A stretch of 64,000 bases of DNA, from the NCBI RefSeq assembly GCF_023115425.1, contig NZ_CP096032.1, forward strand, positions 1,302,001 to 1,366,000, in the 5' to 3' direction. The translations under genes were made by a program, and so were the position numbers. Positions 57,175 to 64,000 of this stretch are shown here, one piece after another (the first letter of the stretch is position 1; each line of letters begins with the position of its first letter). The notes below the pieces were generated by a model. The model did no database searches. It worked only from the letters and a program-made list of their open reading frames with translations, and was not told the origin of the DNA. The stretch comes from Synechococcus sp. A10-1-5-1 (GTDB lineage Bacteria; Cyanobacteriota; Cyanobacteriia; PCC-6307; Cyanobiaceae).

Positions 57175-57950
57175 AAGACCGCGAAACTAGCATCAATTAA
57201 CCTAAAGGGCCAAGGGCTTGATCTGTAAACAGCCTCTATTTCATAAAGGCTCGCGCCATTAACCGCAAGCATATCCCAGTGGACTGGTACAACACTTTGA
57301 ATGCCCAATTCAGCAGCCATTCCAAAGGCTTCGCGAATCGTCATGTTTCCAACAATGCCGCGCCGACGCCGGAAGAAATTATCCTCATTCACCGGCAAGA
57401 GGGCCGTATCAATAGGCCCGACATCTTTCAGTACCTCTAGCAGTTCATCGCAAACAGATGTATCGCCTGCTAGGTACAGACTCCGCCCATGGTGTTTAAA
57501 AAGATAGCCCACGGCCTGAGGTTGGCCGCCCTGGTCGAAGCGAATCCTGGGATGGGCGGCTGGAATGGCCTGCACGCTCAGCTCCGCACCCAAATCAAAC
57601 GCGTCTGACGGTGCCTGCATGATCCGCTCGGCTGAGATCCCCCACTGCTCCAGCTGTTTACGAACCGGCAGAGGTCCAATAAATCGAGCCTGAGGGCTGG
57701 CCTGGGCCAGTGCTGGAAGGGTGTGCGGATCGCAGTGATCCATGTGTTCATGGGTGATCAACACCCAATCCACCGTGGTGAGTGCCTGGGGTAGATAGGG
57801 GATTGGCACCTGCCGCACTAGATCCGGTGCATCTAGCTCCTGCACCGAGTGGCTCAGGTAGGGATCCACGATCACAGTGAGGTCGCCGAGATCAATCCGG
57901 AGGCCTGTTTGGCCTAGGTGTTCGATGCGTGCGCTAGCTGTTGTATTCAC
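57171..57950 (-). CDS. UlaG-like MBL-fold metallo-hydrolase
   Basis: This 259-residue metallo-beta-lactamase-fold enzyme has VDPYLSHSVQELDAPD, the zinc motif THEHMDHCD (about 86-94), AAHPRI and YLAGDTSVCDELL (bridging Asp) and VVPVHWDML (last His). The overall pattern resembles the UlaG/L-ascorbate-6-phosphate lactonase-like branch. A lactonase or phosphoesterase acting on a sugar acid would fit its neighbours. It starts with GTG 57950, which overlaps the dehydrogenase stop by four bases. Its own stop overlaps the GT2 start. Confidence 0.82.
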   Translation of the reverse strand: MNTTASARIEHLGQTGLRIDLGDLTVIVDPYLSHSVQELDAPDLVRQVPIPYLPQALTTVDWVLITHEHMDHCDPHTLPALAQASPQARFIGPLPVRKQLEQWGISAERIMQAPSDAFDLGAELSVQAIPAAHPRIRFDQGGQPQAVGYLFKHHGRSLYLAGDTSVCDELLEVLKDVGPIDTALLPVNEDNFFRRRRGIVGNMTIREAFGMAAELGIQSVVPVHWDMLAVNGASLYEIEAVYRSSPWPFRLIDASFAVL

Positions 57951-58894
57951 CCTTTGGCCTCCTGCAGGAAGCCTGCTATTAGCTGAATCGCCTTGTGGCT
58001 GGTGCGCTCCACACCATCCACGGTGTTAGAGGCATTGTGCGAGCCCAAAATGCAGGCAGAATGGCTGCGTAGGGGCGAATCCAGCGGCAGCGGCTCCTGC
58101 TCGAACACATCCAGCGCTGCCGAATGAACCTGCCCACTGGCCAGAGCTGCAATCAGGGCTTGCTCATCAATCACAGGCCCGCGGCCCACATTCACAATCC
58201 GCACACCAGGCTTCATCGCCGCAAACGCTTCGGCGTTGAGCATGTGGTGGCTGGATGGGGTGAGAGCACAATTCACCACCACAAAATCTGCCTCGTCCAG
58301 CCGCTCGGGCCACCGCGCCAGGCTCACGCCAGCTTCCAAACTGCTGTATTCCACAAACGGGTCGTAGGCGATCACTGTCATGTCGGCCGCCAACAACCGG
58401 CGTGCCGTGTTGCGGCCAATGTCGCCGTAGCCCAACACGGCCACTGTGCGCCCTGCCAGTGACAGCCCACGTGGCTTGGGCCAGTTGCCTTCACGCACGC
58501 CTCGATCAATTTCCACGGTGTGGCGGGCCAAGGCAATCACATAGCCAACGGCCACATCGGCCACTTCCCCGCCAAACATGCCGGGCGTGTTGATGATCGG
58601 GATCCCTAAAGCCTTACAAGCTTTGAAATCCACGTTGTCCACGCCGATCCCCCACTTCACCGCCGCCTTCAGCGATCCACGTTGACCCGCCTCGAACACC
58701 TGTTGTGTCGCTGGGTCATCACCAATGATCCAGCCATCAAACTGCGGCAGCAAGTCGATCAATTCGGCTTCACTGAGGGTCTGGGTGACCTCTGCGGGTA
58801 CCAGTTGCAATCCCAGCTCCCGCGCCGGAGACACAAAGGCCTCGATCATGCCGAGCATGGGCGGGCAGGTGACGAGGACGCGATGTGCTGCCAT
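57947..58894 (-). CDS. D-2-hydroxyacid dehydrogenase (PGDH-like)
   Basis: This 315-residue NAD-dependent enzyme has KWGIGVDNVDFKACKALGI, VAVLGYGDIGRNTARRLLAADMTVIAYDP (GxGxxG Rossmann), NVGRGPVIDEQALIAAL with the conserved Arg, then DVFEQEPLP (Glu) and LGSHNASNTVDG with the catalytic His in GSHNA. It interconverts a 2-keto acid and D-2-hydroxy acid; in this locus a sugar acid or C3-C4 precursor is plausible. The gap to the SDR stop is 5 bp. High GC, like its upstream neighbours. Confidence 0.9.
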   Translation of the reverse strand: MAAHRVLVTCPPMLGMIEAFVSPARELGLQLVPAEVTQTLSEAELIDLLPQFDGWIIGDDPATQQVFEAGQRGSLKAAVKWGIGVDNVDFKACKALGIPIINTPGMFGGEVADVAVGYVIALARHTVEIDRGVREGNWPKPRGLSLAGRTVAVLGYGDIGRNTARRLLAADMTVIAYDPFVEYSSLEAGVSLARWPERLDEADFVVVNCALTPSSHHMLNAEAFAAMKPGVRIVNVGRGPVIDEQALIAALASGQVHSAALDVFEQEPLPLDSPLRSHSACILGSHNASNTVDGVERTSHKAIQLIAGFLQEAKG

Positions 58895-58899
58895 AGGGT

Positions 58900-59670
58900 T
58901 TAAGCGGGATCGTAAAGGCGGCTGTGAATGCCACCGCCCAGTGGCAGCACACAGCCATTGAGGAAGGTGTTGGCTGGGTCCAGCAGAAACAGCACAGCTC
59001 GGGCTACGTCTTCAGGGCTTCCAATGGCACCCGTGGGATGAAAGGCTTCCAGCTGAGCCTTCAGAACAGGGGTATCGGCGAAGCCGGCCTCGAGCATGGG
59101 TGTGGCGATTGCTGCAGGCTCTATCGCATTCACACGCACGGAATCGCCCAGTTCCACCGCCATGGCCCGCGTCAGCCCAGCCAAAGCCGCTTTGCTGGTG
59201 GCATAAGCCGTAAACCCAGGCTTGGTGAGCTGGCTATGGATACTGCCGATGTGCACGATTGATCCGCGATGACGCTTGAGCTGAGGCAACAACGCTCTGC
59301 TGATCGTAACGGGCGCCATGAGATTGACTTCCAATGTCTCATGCCACTCGACTGAGCCCAGCTGTTCAAACGACCCCAGGTATTGCACAGCTGCATTATG
59401 CACAACAGCCATGAGTTTGCCATTTTCTACAGCCGATAGCACAGCCACTTGGAAGGTTTCCAGTTGATGCGGATGACGGCTCAGAGCCGCCAGATCAGCA
59501 GAAATCCAGGCTTGGCAGCGCTGGCGCACGTGGTTGGACGGCGGGGTGGACGGGTGATCGGACCCCAGCACCATCCAACCGGCTTCCGCCAATGCCTCCA
59601 CCAAGCCGGCGCCAATGCCTCCTGCTGCACCGGTGACCAAGACTGTTTTCGCGGGAGTTATGGAGCTCAT
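58900..59670 (-). CDS. SDR family oxidoreductase
   Basis: This is a 256-residue short-chain dehydrogenase. VLVTGAAGGIGAGLVEALAEAG is the NAD(P) loop, HNAAVQYLG the NAG-type strand, and SIVHIGSIHSQLTKPGFTAYATSKAALAGL carries Ser, Tyr and Lys (YATSK) in normal spacing. VNAIEPAAIATPML and CVLPLGGG close the fold. It resembles the PtmA-like SDRs found with nonulosonate and flagellin-glycan genes, but many SDRs look alike. Overlaps by 4 nt with the DUF115 gene upstream point to one transcript. Confidence 0.9.
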   Translation of the reverse strand: MSSITPAKTVLVTGAAGGIGAGLVEALAEAGWMVLGSDHPSTPPSNHVRQRCQAWISADLAALSRHPHQLETFQVAVLSAVENGKLMAVVHNAAVQYLGSFEQLGSVEWHETLEVNLMAPVTISRALLPQLKRHRGSIVHIGSIHSQLTKPGFTAYATSKAALAGLTRAMAVELGDSVRVNAIEPAAIATPMLEAGFADTPVLKAQLEAFHPTGAIGSPEDVARAVLFLLDPANTFLNGCVLPLGGGIHSRLYDPA

Positions 59671-60416
59671 CTCAGCACCTCCTCAAGCCGGCCCTTTTCA
59701 AACACCTGGCAGGCACCGCCAACCGTGCAATCCAGGATGCGGCGACCGTCTGCCTCAAAGGCGGTACGCGCCATGTCGTAAAAACGCTCAGAGTTAGCGA
59801 GATCTGGGTTATCCCAGGTGTAGCCGCTGAAGTAGCTGGGATCAAAATGGTTGGGATCTAGGCCCTGCAGCACATGGGGTTCATTGGGTGACCCCTGGTA
59901 GCTGTAGCGATGGTCCATCCCCACAATCACCACCATGGAAAAGCCCATGTAGAAGGCCAGTTGCAAAGCGGCGAAAGTTACGGTGTAACCCTCGAAAAAC
60001 CCTCCGCTCACATCGGGGTGGAAGCACTCTTCTGGTCTGCCCTGCAAGAGATAAGTGAGTGCTGATTCGGGCAGAGGGTTAGCGTGGCCCATGTCTTTAA
60101 GAAAGCGCACGCAGTTGAGTTGCGAGATCTCTTGGGCGCTCTGCTCGATCACGCGCCGATTGATGGCCACGTAGTAGCGCGGATAAAAGCGGCAGCGGCG
60201 AAAGCCCATGAAGATCTTGTTCAACCCCATACTCACTTCCCTACGGATCAGCGAAAAATCCGTTTGATTCAGAGAAGGGCCATTACACACCAGCACCAAC
60301 CGCTCACCGCGATGACAATTGCGGAAGCGATGTAGTCGAGCTCCAAGATTCACCCTATGCTCCATCAGATCCAAACCAAGGGCCTGCTCACTTGACCTGT
60401 AAGACTTAGCAGTCAT
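59667..60416 (-). CDS. DUF115/MptE-like protein
   Basis: This 249-residue protein has LVLVCNGPSLNQTDFSLI (about 40-57), the DUF115 NGPSL motif, SMGLNKIFMGFRRCRFYPRYYVAINRRV, then VSGGFFEGYTVTFAALQLAFYMGFSMVVIVGMDHRYS with the GMDHR pattern common to this family. Members occur in glycan loci and include sugar-transferring proteins; some relatives are hydroxymethylpterin kinases, which is unlikely in this context. It overlaps the kdsD 3' end by 11 bp and the SDR start by 4 bp. Compare the N-terminal half of the fusion at 53.1-55.5 kb. Confidence 0.8.
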   Translation of the reverse strand: MTAKSYRSSEQALGLDLMEHRVNLGARLHRFRNCHRGERLVLVCNGPSLNQTDFSLIRREVSMGLNKIFMGFRRCRFYPRYYVAINRRVIEQSAQEISQLNCVRFLKDMGHANPLPESALTYLLQGRPEECFHPDVSGGFFEGYTVTFAALQLAFYMGFSMVVIVGMDHRYSYQGSPNEPHVLQGLDPNHFDPSYFSGYTWDNPDLANSERFYDMARTAFEADGRRILDCTVGGACQVFEKGRLEEVLR

Positions 60417-61350
60417 AAATTTGAATCACCCCACACAACTTGCCGTCGTCAAAGACAGGCAGAATGCCAACTTTGTGTTGCAGCATGTGCAGTCGTGCTG
60501 CTTCCACTGACTCCCGAACATCAATCTGGAGCGGCGCAGGCGTCATCAAGTCTTGCACCAAGTTGGTGAGCTCAACGCCTCTCTCCAAGCCCCGGCGCAA
60601 GTCACCGTCCGTCACGATTCCGATCAGCTGCTGGTCCCGCAACACCAGCGCAACACCGAGACGACCGCTTGTCATCACAGAGATCATCTCCGCAACCAAC
60701 GTGGTCTCCAAGCAACACGGCAATGGCAGCGAATGCATCACCTCTCCAACGCTCTTCAACAGTCGCGCCCCCAACCTGCCGAGGGGATGAAAACGGGCAA
60801 AATCGCTCTGCTGAAAGGCCCTCTGTTCGGCAGCACTGACAGCGAGCGCATCACCCAGAGCCATCGCCAGTGCCGTGGAACTCGTGGGCGCCAGGTTGTA
60901 GCTGCAGGCTTCCTGAGCCACCGATGCATCCAGCCAAACATCGCAACGGAGAGCCAGTGTTGATGTAGACGCGCCCGTGATCAGCACCGTTCTACTGCCC
61001 TGGCCCTTCGTGAAGATCAGCAAACGCAGGAGCTCTTCTGTTTCGCCGGAATTTGACAACAACAACACCAGATCCTGGGCGCGAATCATGCCCAGATCGC
61101 CATGCATGGCATCCGCCGGATGCACAAACGCCGACGGCGTACCCAAGGACGCAAAGCTAGCCGCAATCTTGCGAGCCACCAAACCGGATTTACCCATTCC
61201 GGCCACAATCACGCGGCCCTCACAGGCCAGGATCAACTCCACCGCTTCCGCAAAGCGCTGATCCAGCCGATCGATCGCCGCAGCAATCGCCTCCGACTCG
61301 ATCCGCAGCACCCGCTGTGCTGTGGCCAGGATCTCGGAAGCGTTGCTCAT
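60406..61350 (-). CDS. kdsD: KpsF/GutQ-type arabinose-5-phosphate isomerase
   Basis: KdsD makes D-arabinose-5-phosphate, the first committed precursor of Kdo. The 314-residue protein has an SIS domain (about 40-185) with VIVAGMGKSGLVARKIAAS, FVHPADAMHGDLGM and LLLSNSGETEELL. It is followed by two CBS units (about 200-314, with IGIVTDGDLRRGL). Order and length fit the standard form. The isoform placed in a capsule locus is usually called KpsF. It overlaps kdsB-kdsC's stop by four bases. Confidence 0.95.
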   Translation of the reverse strand: MSNASEILATAQRVLRIESEAIAAAIDRLDQRFAEAVELILACEGRVIVAGMGKSGLVARKIAASFASLGTPSAFVHPADAMHGDLGMIRAQDLVLLLSNSGETEELLRLLIFTKGQGSRTVLITGASTSTLALRCDVWLDASVAQEACSYNLAPTSSTALAMALGDALAVSAAEQRAFQQSDFARFHPLGRLGARLLKSVGEVMHSLPLPCCLETTLVAEMISVMTSGRLGVALVLRDQQLIGIVTDGDLRRGLERGVELTNLVQDLMTPAPLQIDVRESVEAARLHMLQHKVGILPVFDDGKLCGVIQIYDC

Positions 61351-62525
61351 GGCATCGCCTCCAGCAGCATCTGAGCCACCTCTCGGATAGCCCCCTCACC
61401 GCCGCACGTGTTCAGCACCGAGCGGGCCGCCGATTGCACCACCTCCGGAGCATCCGCCACCGCAAAGCTCCAGCCGCAGCACTCCATCCCCGGCAAATCG
61501 AGGCTGTCATCGCCCACATAGGCGCAGGCCTCCAAATCCACACCGAGCTCTGCAGCGATCTGGCGGCAGGCAGATGCCTTATCCGGCTGGCCCAAAACGG
61601 CGTGCTGAATGCCCAGCTCCGCCATACGGCGCCGTAACGCCAGCGAATCGCGGCCACTCACCAGAGCTACCTGGATACCGCGCTGAATCAGTTGCTTGAT
61701 CGCAAAGCCATCGCGAGAGTGGAAGGCCTTGAGCTCTTCGCCGTCGGGGCCATACCAAAGCCGCCCATCGGTGAGCACGCCATCCACATCGCAGAGCAGC
61801 GCCCTGATCTGACGCAGCCTGAGGATTTGCTCCACCGGCGCCACATCTTCAGGGCAGTCCACCCCAAGGCTCGGGGTCTGGGTGCTGAGCAGCTGGATGC
61901 TTAAACCCGCCTCAAGCCAGCGCAGCTGCTCCAGGCTTTCTTGCTCTTCCAGGGCCGTGGGCCGCAACTGGCGAATCGTTGCTAAGGCCTGGGCGCTGAA
62001 GCCATACACCCCCACGTGTTGCTCAAAGCAACTGGATCCGTAGGGAATCGGGCTGCGGCTGAAATAGAGGGCTCGGCCGTTCTGGCCGCGGGCCACCTTC
62101 ACGCGGCTGGGCTCCTGGGCCTGCGCAGCAGTGATCGAATGACAGAGGCTCAGCACATCGGCGGCGTTGCTCTGCAACGCACCGATCAAACGATCCAAAT
62201 AAGCGGGGTTCACCAGCGGCTCATCACCCTGGAGATTCAGGTAGTAGCTAGCGGGGAAATCGGCCGTGATCGCCAGCAGGCGCTCGGTGCCATTGCGCAG
62301 TGCGCTGCTGGTGAGCGCCACTTGCGCTCCGGCCGCCTGGGCGGCCTCCGCAATCTCAGGGTGATCAGTGGCCACCACCACACCGCAGGCCTTTTGAGCT
62401 TGCAGGGCTGCTTCCACCACCCAGGCAATCAGGGGCTTGCCCGCCAGATGCAGCAACGGCTTCCCCGGTAAGCGAGTGGAGCCATACCGCGCAGGAATCA
62501 CGATCAGGCAGTCGCCGGAAGTCAT
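61347..62525 (-). CDS. kdsB-kdsC: Fused CMP-Kdo synthetase (KdsB) and Kdo-8-P phosphatase (KdsC)
   Basis: This 392-residue protein joins two Kdo-pathway enzymes. Residues 1-237 are KdsB: IVIPARYGSTRLPGKPL (CTP loop), VVVATDHPEI, NLQGDEPLV, then YFSRSPIPYG and HVGVYGFSAQAL. Residues 238-392 are KdsC, a HAD phosphatase: ALLCDVDGVLTDG (nucleophile Asp246, Asp248), SGRDSLALRRR, GQPDKASACR and AYVGDDSLDLPGM. The steps are not consecutive in flux order (KdsC acts before KdsB). It starts at ATG 62525, one base into the kdsA stop. Confidence 0.95.
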   Translation of the reverse strand: MTSGDCLIVIPARYGSTRLPGKPLLHLAGKPLIAWVVEAALQAQKACGVVVATDHPEIAEAAQAAGAQVALTSSALRNGTERLLAITADFPASYYLNLQGDEPLVNPAYLDRLIGALQSNAADVLSLCHSITAAQAQEPSRVKVARGQNGRALYFSRSPIPYGSSCFEQHVGVYGFSAQALATIRQLRPTALEEQESLEQLRWLEAGLSIQLLSTQTPSLGVDCPEDVAPVEQILRLRQIRALLCDVDGVLTDGRLWYGPDGEELKAFHSRDGFAIKQLIQRGIQVALVSGRDSLALRRRMAELGIQHAVLGQPDKASACRQIAAELGVDLEACAYVGDDSLDLPGMECCGWSFAVADAPEVVQSAARSVLNTCGGEGAIREVAQMLLEAMP

Positions 62526-63430
62526 CAGGCGATCTCCAGGGCCGGCTGGGCCTTCACCAGCCGATCAATGGCGGCCAGTTGCTCCACAAACGCCGGGATC
62601 TGCTGGCTCGGCAGTGCGCTTGGGCCATCGCAGAGGGCCTGATCCGGATCGGGATGCGCCTCCACAAACACCGCCGCAATCCCACTGGCCACCGCGGCTT
62701 TCGCCAGGGGCATCAGCTGCTGACGCCGCCCTCCCGATTGCGCTTGCCCAGCCGAGCGGCACTGCAAAGCATGGGTGACATCCACGCTGATCGGCTTGCC
62801 GCCACTCACCTGGCGCATCACCTCCAGGCCGAGCAGATCCACCACCTGGTTGTCGTAGCCAAACACCGTGCCCCGCTCGCAGAGCACCAGATCCCGGCAA
62901 CCCTGCTGCTCAAACTTCTGCACCAGAGGCCCCATCTGCTGGGGCGAGAGAAACTGCGGTTTCTTGATGTGCACCGGCCGCCCGGAAGCCGCCATGGCCG
63001 CCACCAGATCGCTCTGCCGCGCCAGAAACGCTGGGAGCTGGAGCACATCACACACCGCCGCGGCCGGCTGCACCTGCCAGGGCTCATGCACATCCGTGAG
63101 CACAGGCACCTGCAGCTGCTGCTTCACCTGCTGCAACCAGGCGAGGCCTTGCTCTAGGCCAGGTCCACGAAAACTCGAGCCCGAGCTGCGGTTGGCTTTG
63201 TCAAAGCTGGCTTTGAAGACATAGCCCAAGCCCTGAACTCTGCAGGCCTCTCGGAACAGCTCACCAACCTCCAGCGCCAGCTCGAGGCTCTCGAGCACAT
63301 TGATCCCGCCGATCACCACCAAAGGCTGTTGTTGGCCGATTGGCACGGGGAAACCAACTTGGAGTCGAATAGACGGATCCACAACGAGTGGATGAACGAA
63401 CAGCGGATGGAGATCTAAGGAACGAATCAT
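62525..63430 (-). CDS. kdsA: 3-deoxy-D-manno-octulosonate-8-phosphate synthase
   Basis: KdsA condenses PEP with arabinose-5-phosphate. The 301-residue protein has VVIGGINVLESLELAL (about 38-53), where Asn replaces the Cys of metal-dependent enzymes, so it should be the metal-independent type. FKASFDKANRSSGSSFRGPGL, VPVLTDVHEPWQ, CDVLQLPAFLARQSDLV, VHIKKPQFLSP and FVEAHPDPDQALCDGPSALP complete the family. It heads the minus-strand run of 13 genes down to WcbI. Its upstream region holds short direct repeats and a long palindrome. Start ATG at 63430. Confidence 0.96.
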   Translation of the reverse strand: MIRSLDLHPLFVHPLVVDPSIRLQVGFPVPIGQQQPLVVIGGINVLESLELALEVGELFREACRVQGLGYVFKASFDKANRSSGSSFRGPGLEQGLAWLQQVKQQLQVPVLTDVHEPWQVQPAAAVCDVLQLPAFLARQSDLVAAMAASGRPVHIKKPQFLSPQQMGPLVQKFEQQGCRDLVLCERGTVFGYDNQVVDLLGLEVMRQVSGGKPISVDVTHALQCRSAGQAQSGGRRQQLMPLAKAAVASGIAAVFVEAHPDPDQALCDGPSALPSQQIPAFVEQLAAIDRLVKAQPALEIA

Positions 63431-63503
63431 CGTCCCCTATCAATGACCTTCGCGTATCAATCTCCACCACAACGGGGGCATCAGGGACTAGACCTGCAAA
63501 ACT

Positions 63504-63535
63504 GCGGTCCTGCGGTCCTGCAGTCCTGCGGTCCT
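63504..63535. repeat. Four tandem copies of an 8-bp unit
   Basis: CTGCGGTC is repeated at 63504, 63512 and 63528, with a one-base variant CTGCAGTC at 63520. The array lies 74 bp upstream of the kdsA start and about 110 bp before the RHH start. It is a simple-sequence array that could change in copy number by slippage and alter spacing in the kdsA leader or promoter. Confidence 0.9.
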
Positions 63536-63561
63536 GTATGCCAAAAAGACACAATCGCACG

Positions 63562-63594
63562 CTACTGCTTATGCAGAATCCGCATAAGCAGTAG
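63562..63594. promoter_or_regulatory. Perfect 13-bp inverted repeat, candidate operator
   Basis: CTACTGCTTATGC (63562-63574) and GCATAAGCAGTAG (63582-63594) are perfect reverse complements around a 7-nt spacer, AGAATCC. No T-run follows on either strand. It is 49 bp upstream of the RHH-type gene and 131 bp upstream of kdsA, in a position to control either. RHH proteins commonly autoregulate at palindromes, so it is a reasonable operator candidate; a transcribed hairpin is the alternative. Confidence 0.5.
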
Positions 63595-63643
63595 ACCTGG
63601 GACCAGCAATCTGCTACAAAAGCAATGTGAATATGCGCAATGG

Positions 63644-63820
63644 GTGGCCAAAAAACGAATCACCTTCGAAGTACCCGAAGAAACCCACAGGAGACTCAAG
63701 CTGCTGTGCTTCACAGATGGCTATACGATCGGAGAGGTGCTGAACCAATTGGTTAAGGACTTTTGCGATCTAAAAGAGGCAGATATGATACAACTCATAG
63801 ACAATCGCGACAAGAAATAA
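63644..63820 (+). CDS. Small ribbon-helix-helix-like protein
   Basis: From GTG 63644 this encodes 58 residues starting VAKKRITFEVPEETHRRLKL, followed by TIGEVLNQLVKDFCDL. The strand-helix-helix pattern with a basic strand (KKRITFEV) fits a CopG/ParG-type RHH DNA-binding domain. It could be an antitoxin, plasmid-type partition accessory or local repressor. The frame is open upstream, but the repeats there are non-coding in character and no better start lies close to the domain. No toxin-like gene is visible in the remaining 180 bp. Confidence 0.6.
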   Translation: MAKKRITFEVPEETHRRLKLLCFTDGYTIGEVLNQLVKDFCDLKEADMIQLIDNRDKK

Positions 63821-64000
63821 CACATATACAGTCATACTTATAGTGATTTATTTTCCATCTCCCTGAAGTTTGCACTTTCCGCACTAGCTTCTTCATTTAT
63901 TAGCGTTTTTTCGTTGAAATACTAGTCCCTTGCAAGTGTCCCCACTTGGCCATGGACAAACCTCCATGGCATTGTTGCTGGGCCAATAGAACCAACTCAT
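63821..64000. other. AT-rich right edge, no gene recognised
   Basis: The last 180 bp are AT-rich compared with the core genome. On the minus strand a GGAGG lies a few bases before an ATG (about 63953) that opens only a 16-codon frame. Two similar TTGCA-containing stretches (near 63870 and 63928) suggest the end of an element or a decayed gene that continues beyond the window. Nothing further can be supported. Confidence 0.3.

Noticed and set aside
63261-63560. 99-residue minus-strand frame across the 8-bp repeats
   Set aside because: It overlaps the start of kdsA in another frame and is largely made of the simple repeat.
63860-63960. Insertion-sequence end at the right edge
   Set aside because: The two TTGCA-containing stretches are only loosely similar and no transposase sequence is visible before the window ends; left as a remark only.

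Overview
The window reads as chromosome of a high-GC picocyanobacterium of the marine or brackish Synechococcus/Cyanobium type. The evidence is a clear psbK (photosystem II) directly after tgt, several cyanobacteria-restricted families (DUF3155, DUF4079, DUF1997), a carotenoid oxygenase, a phosphorylase-kinase-like GH15 protein, and GCGATCGC (HIP1) octamers, for example at 6555, 17924 and 25014. No phage, plasmid replication gene, complete insertion sequence or CRISPR array was seen.

From 1 to about 26.6 kb lies ordinary, tightly packed core genome: purH, an esterase, DUF3155, an orphan histidine kinase, cobS, tgt, psbK, a WecB/TagA-type glycosyltransferase, GH15, a Gfo/Idh oxidoreductase, a CNNM/CorC transporter, a CAU tRNA, pyrE, ygfZ, a RecB-like nuclease, a phosphohexomutase, rdgB, a carotenoid oxygenase, hisB, a bestrophin, fabI, a two-gene split photolyase-like system and a thioredoxin-fold protein.

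From about 26.7 to 63.4 kb lies one large surface-polysaccharide locus. Its left arm (+ strand mostly) encodes a DegT aminotransferase, a two-module KpsC Kdo transferase, a KpsS fused to a PlsC-type acyltransferase, an OlsB-like acyltransferase, a glycosyltransferase, and an ABC-dependent export machine (Wza/KpsD-like, DUF1997-like, KpsM, KpsT, KpsE). The middle holds large glycosyltransferases, a tandem PhyH dioxygenase, a glycan-locus module protein, a coiled-coil protein with six near-identical 56-residue repeats, and two methyltransferase proteins. The right arm is a run of 13 minus-strand genes from kdsA down to a WcbI-like gene, many joined by 4-nt overlaps: kdsA, a kdsB-kdsC fusion, kdsD/kpsF, two DUF115 genes, an SDR, a hydroxyacid dehydrogenase, an MBL hydrolase, a NeuA-like cytidylyltransferase, glycosyltransferases, a sulfotransferase, a methyltransferase and WcbI. 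Base composition falls sharply between about 48.3 and 57.2 kb, which marks imported or fast-exchanging cargo inside the operon.

Taken together, the locus encodes synthesis and activation of Kdo, its transfer by KpsC/KpsS to a probable lipid anchor, chain assembly and decoration (methyl, sulfate, acyl, CMP-activated acidic sugar), and ABC export. This is a group-2-capsule-like system. Its unusual parts are the KpsS-acyltransferase fusion, the KdsB-KdsC fusion and the heptad-exact repeat protein.
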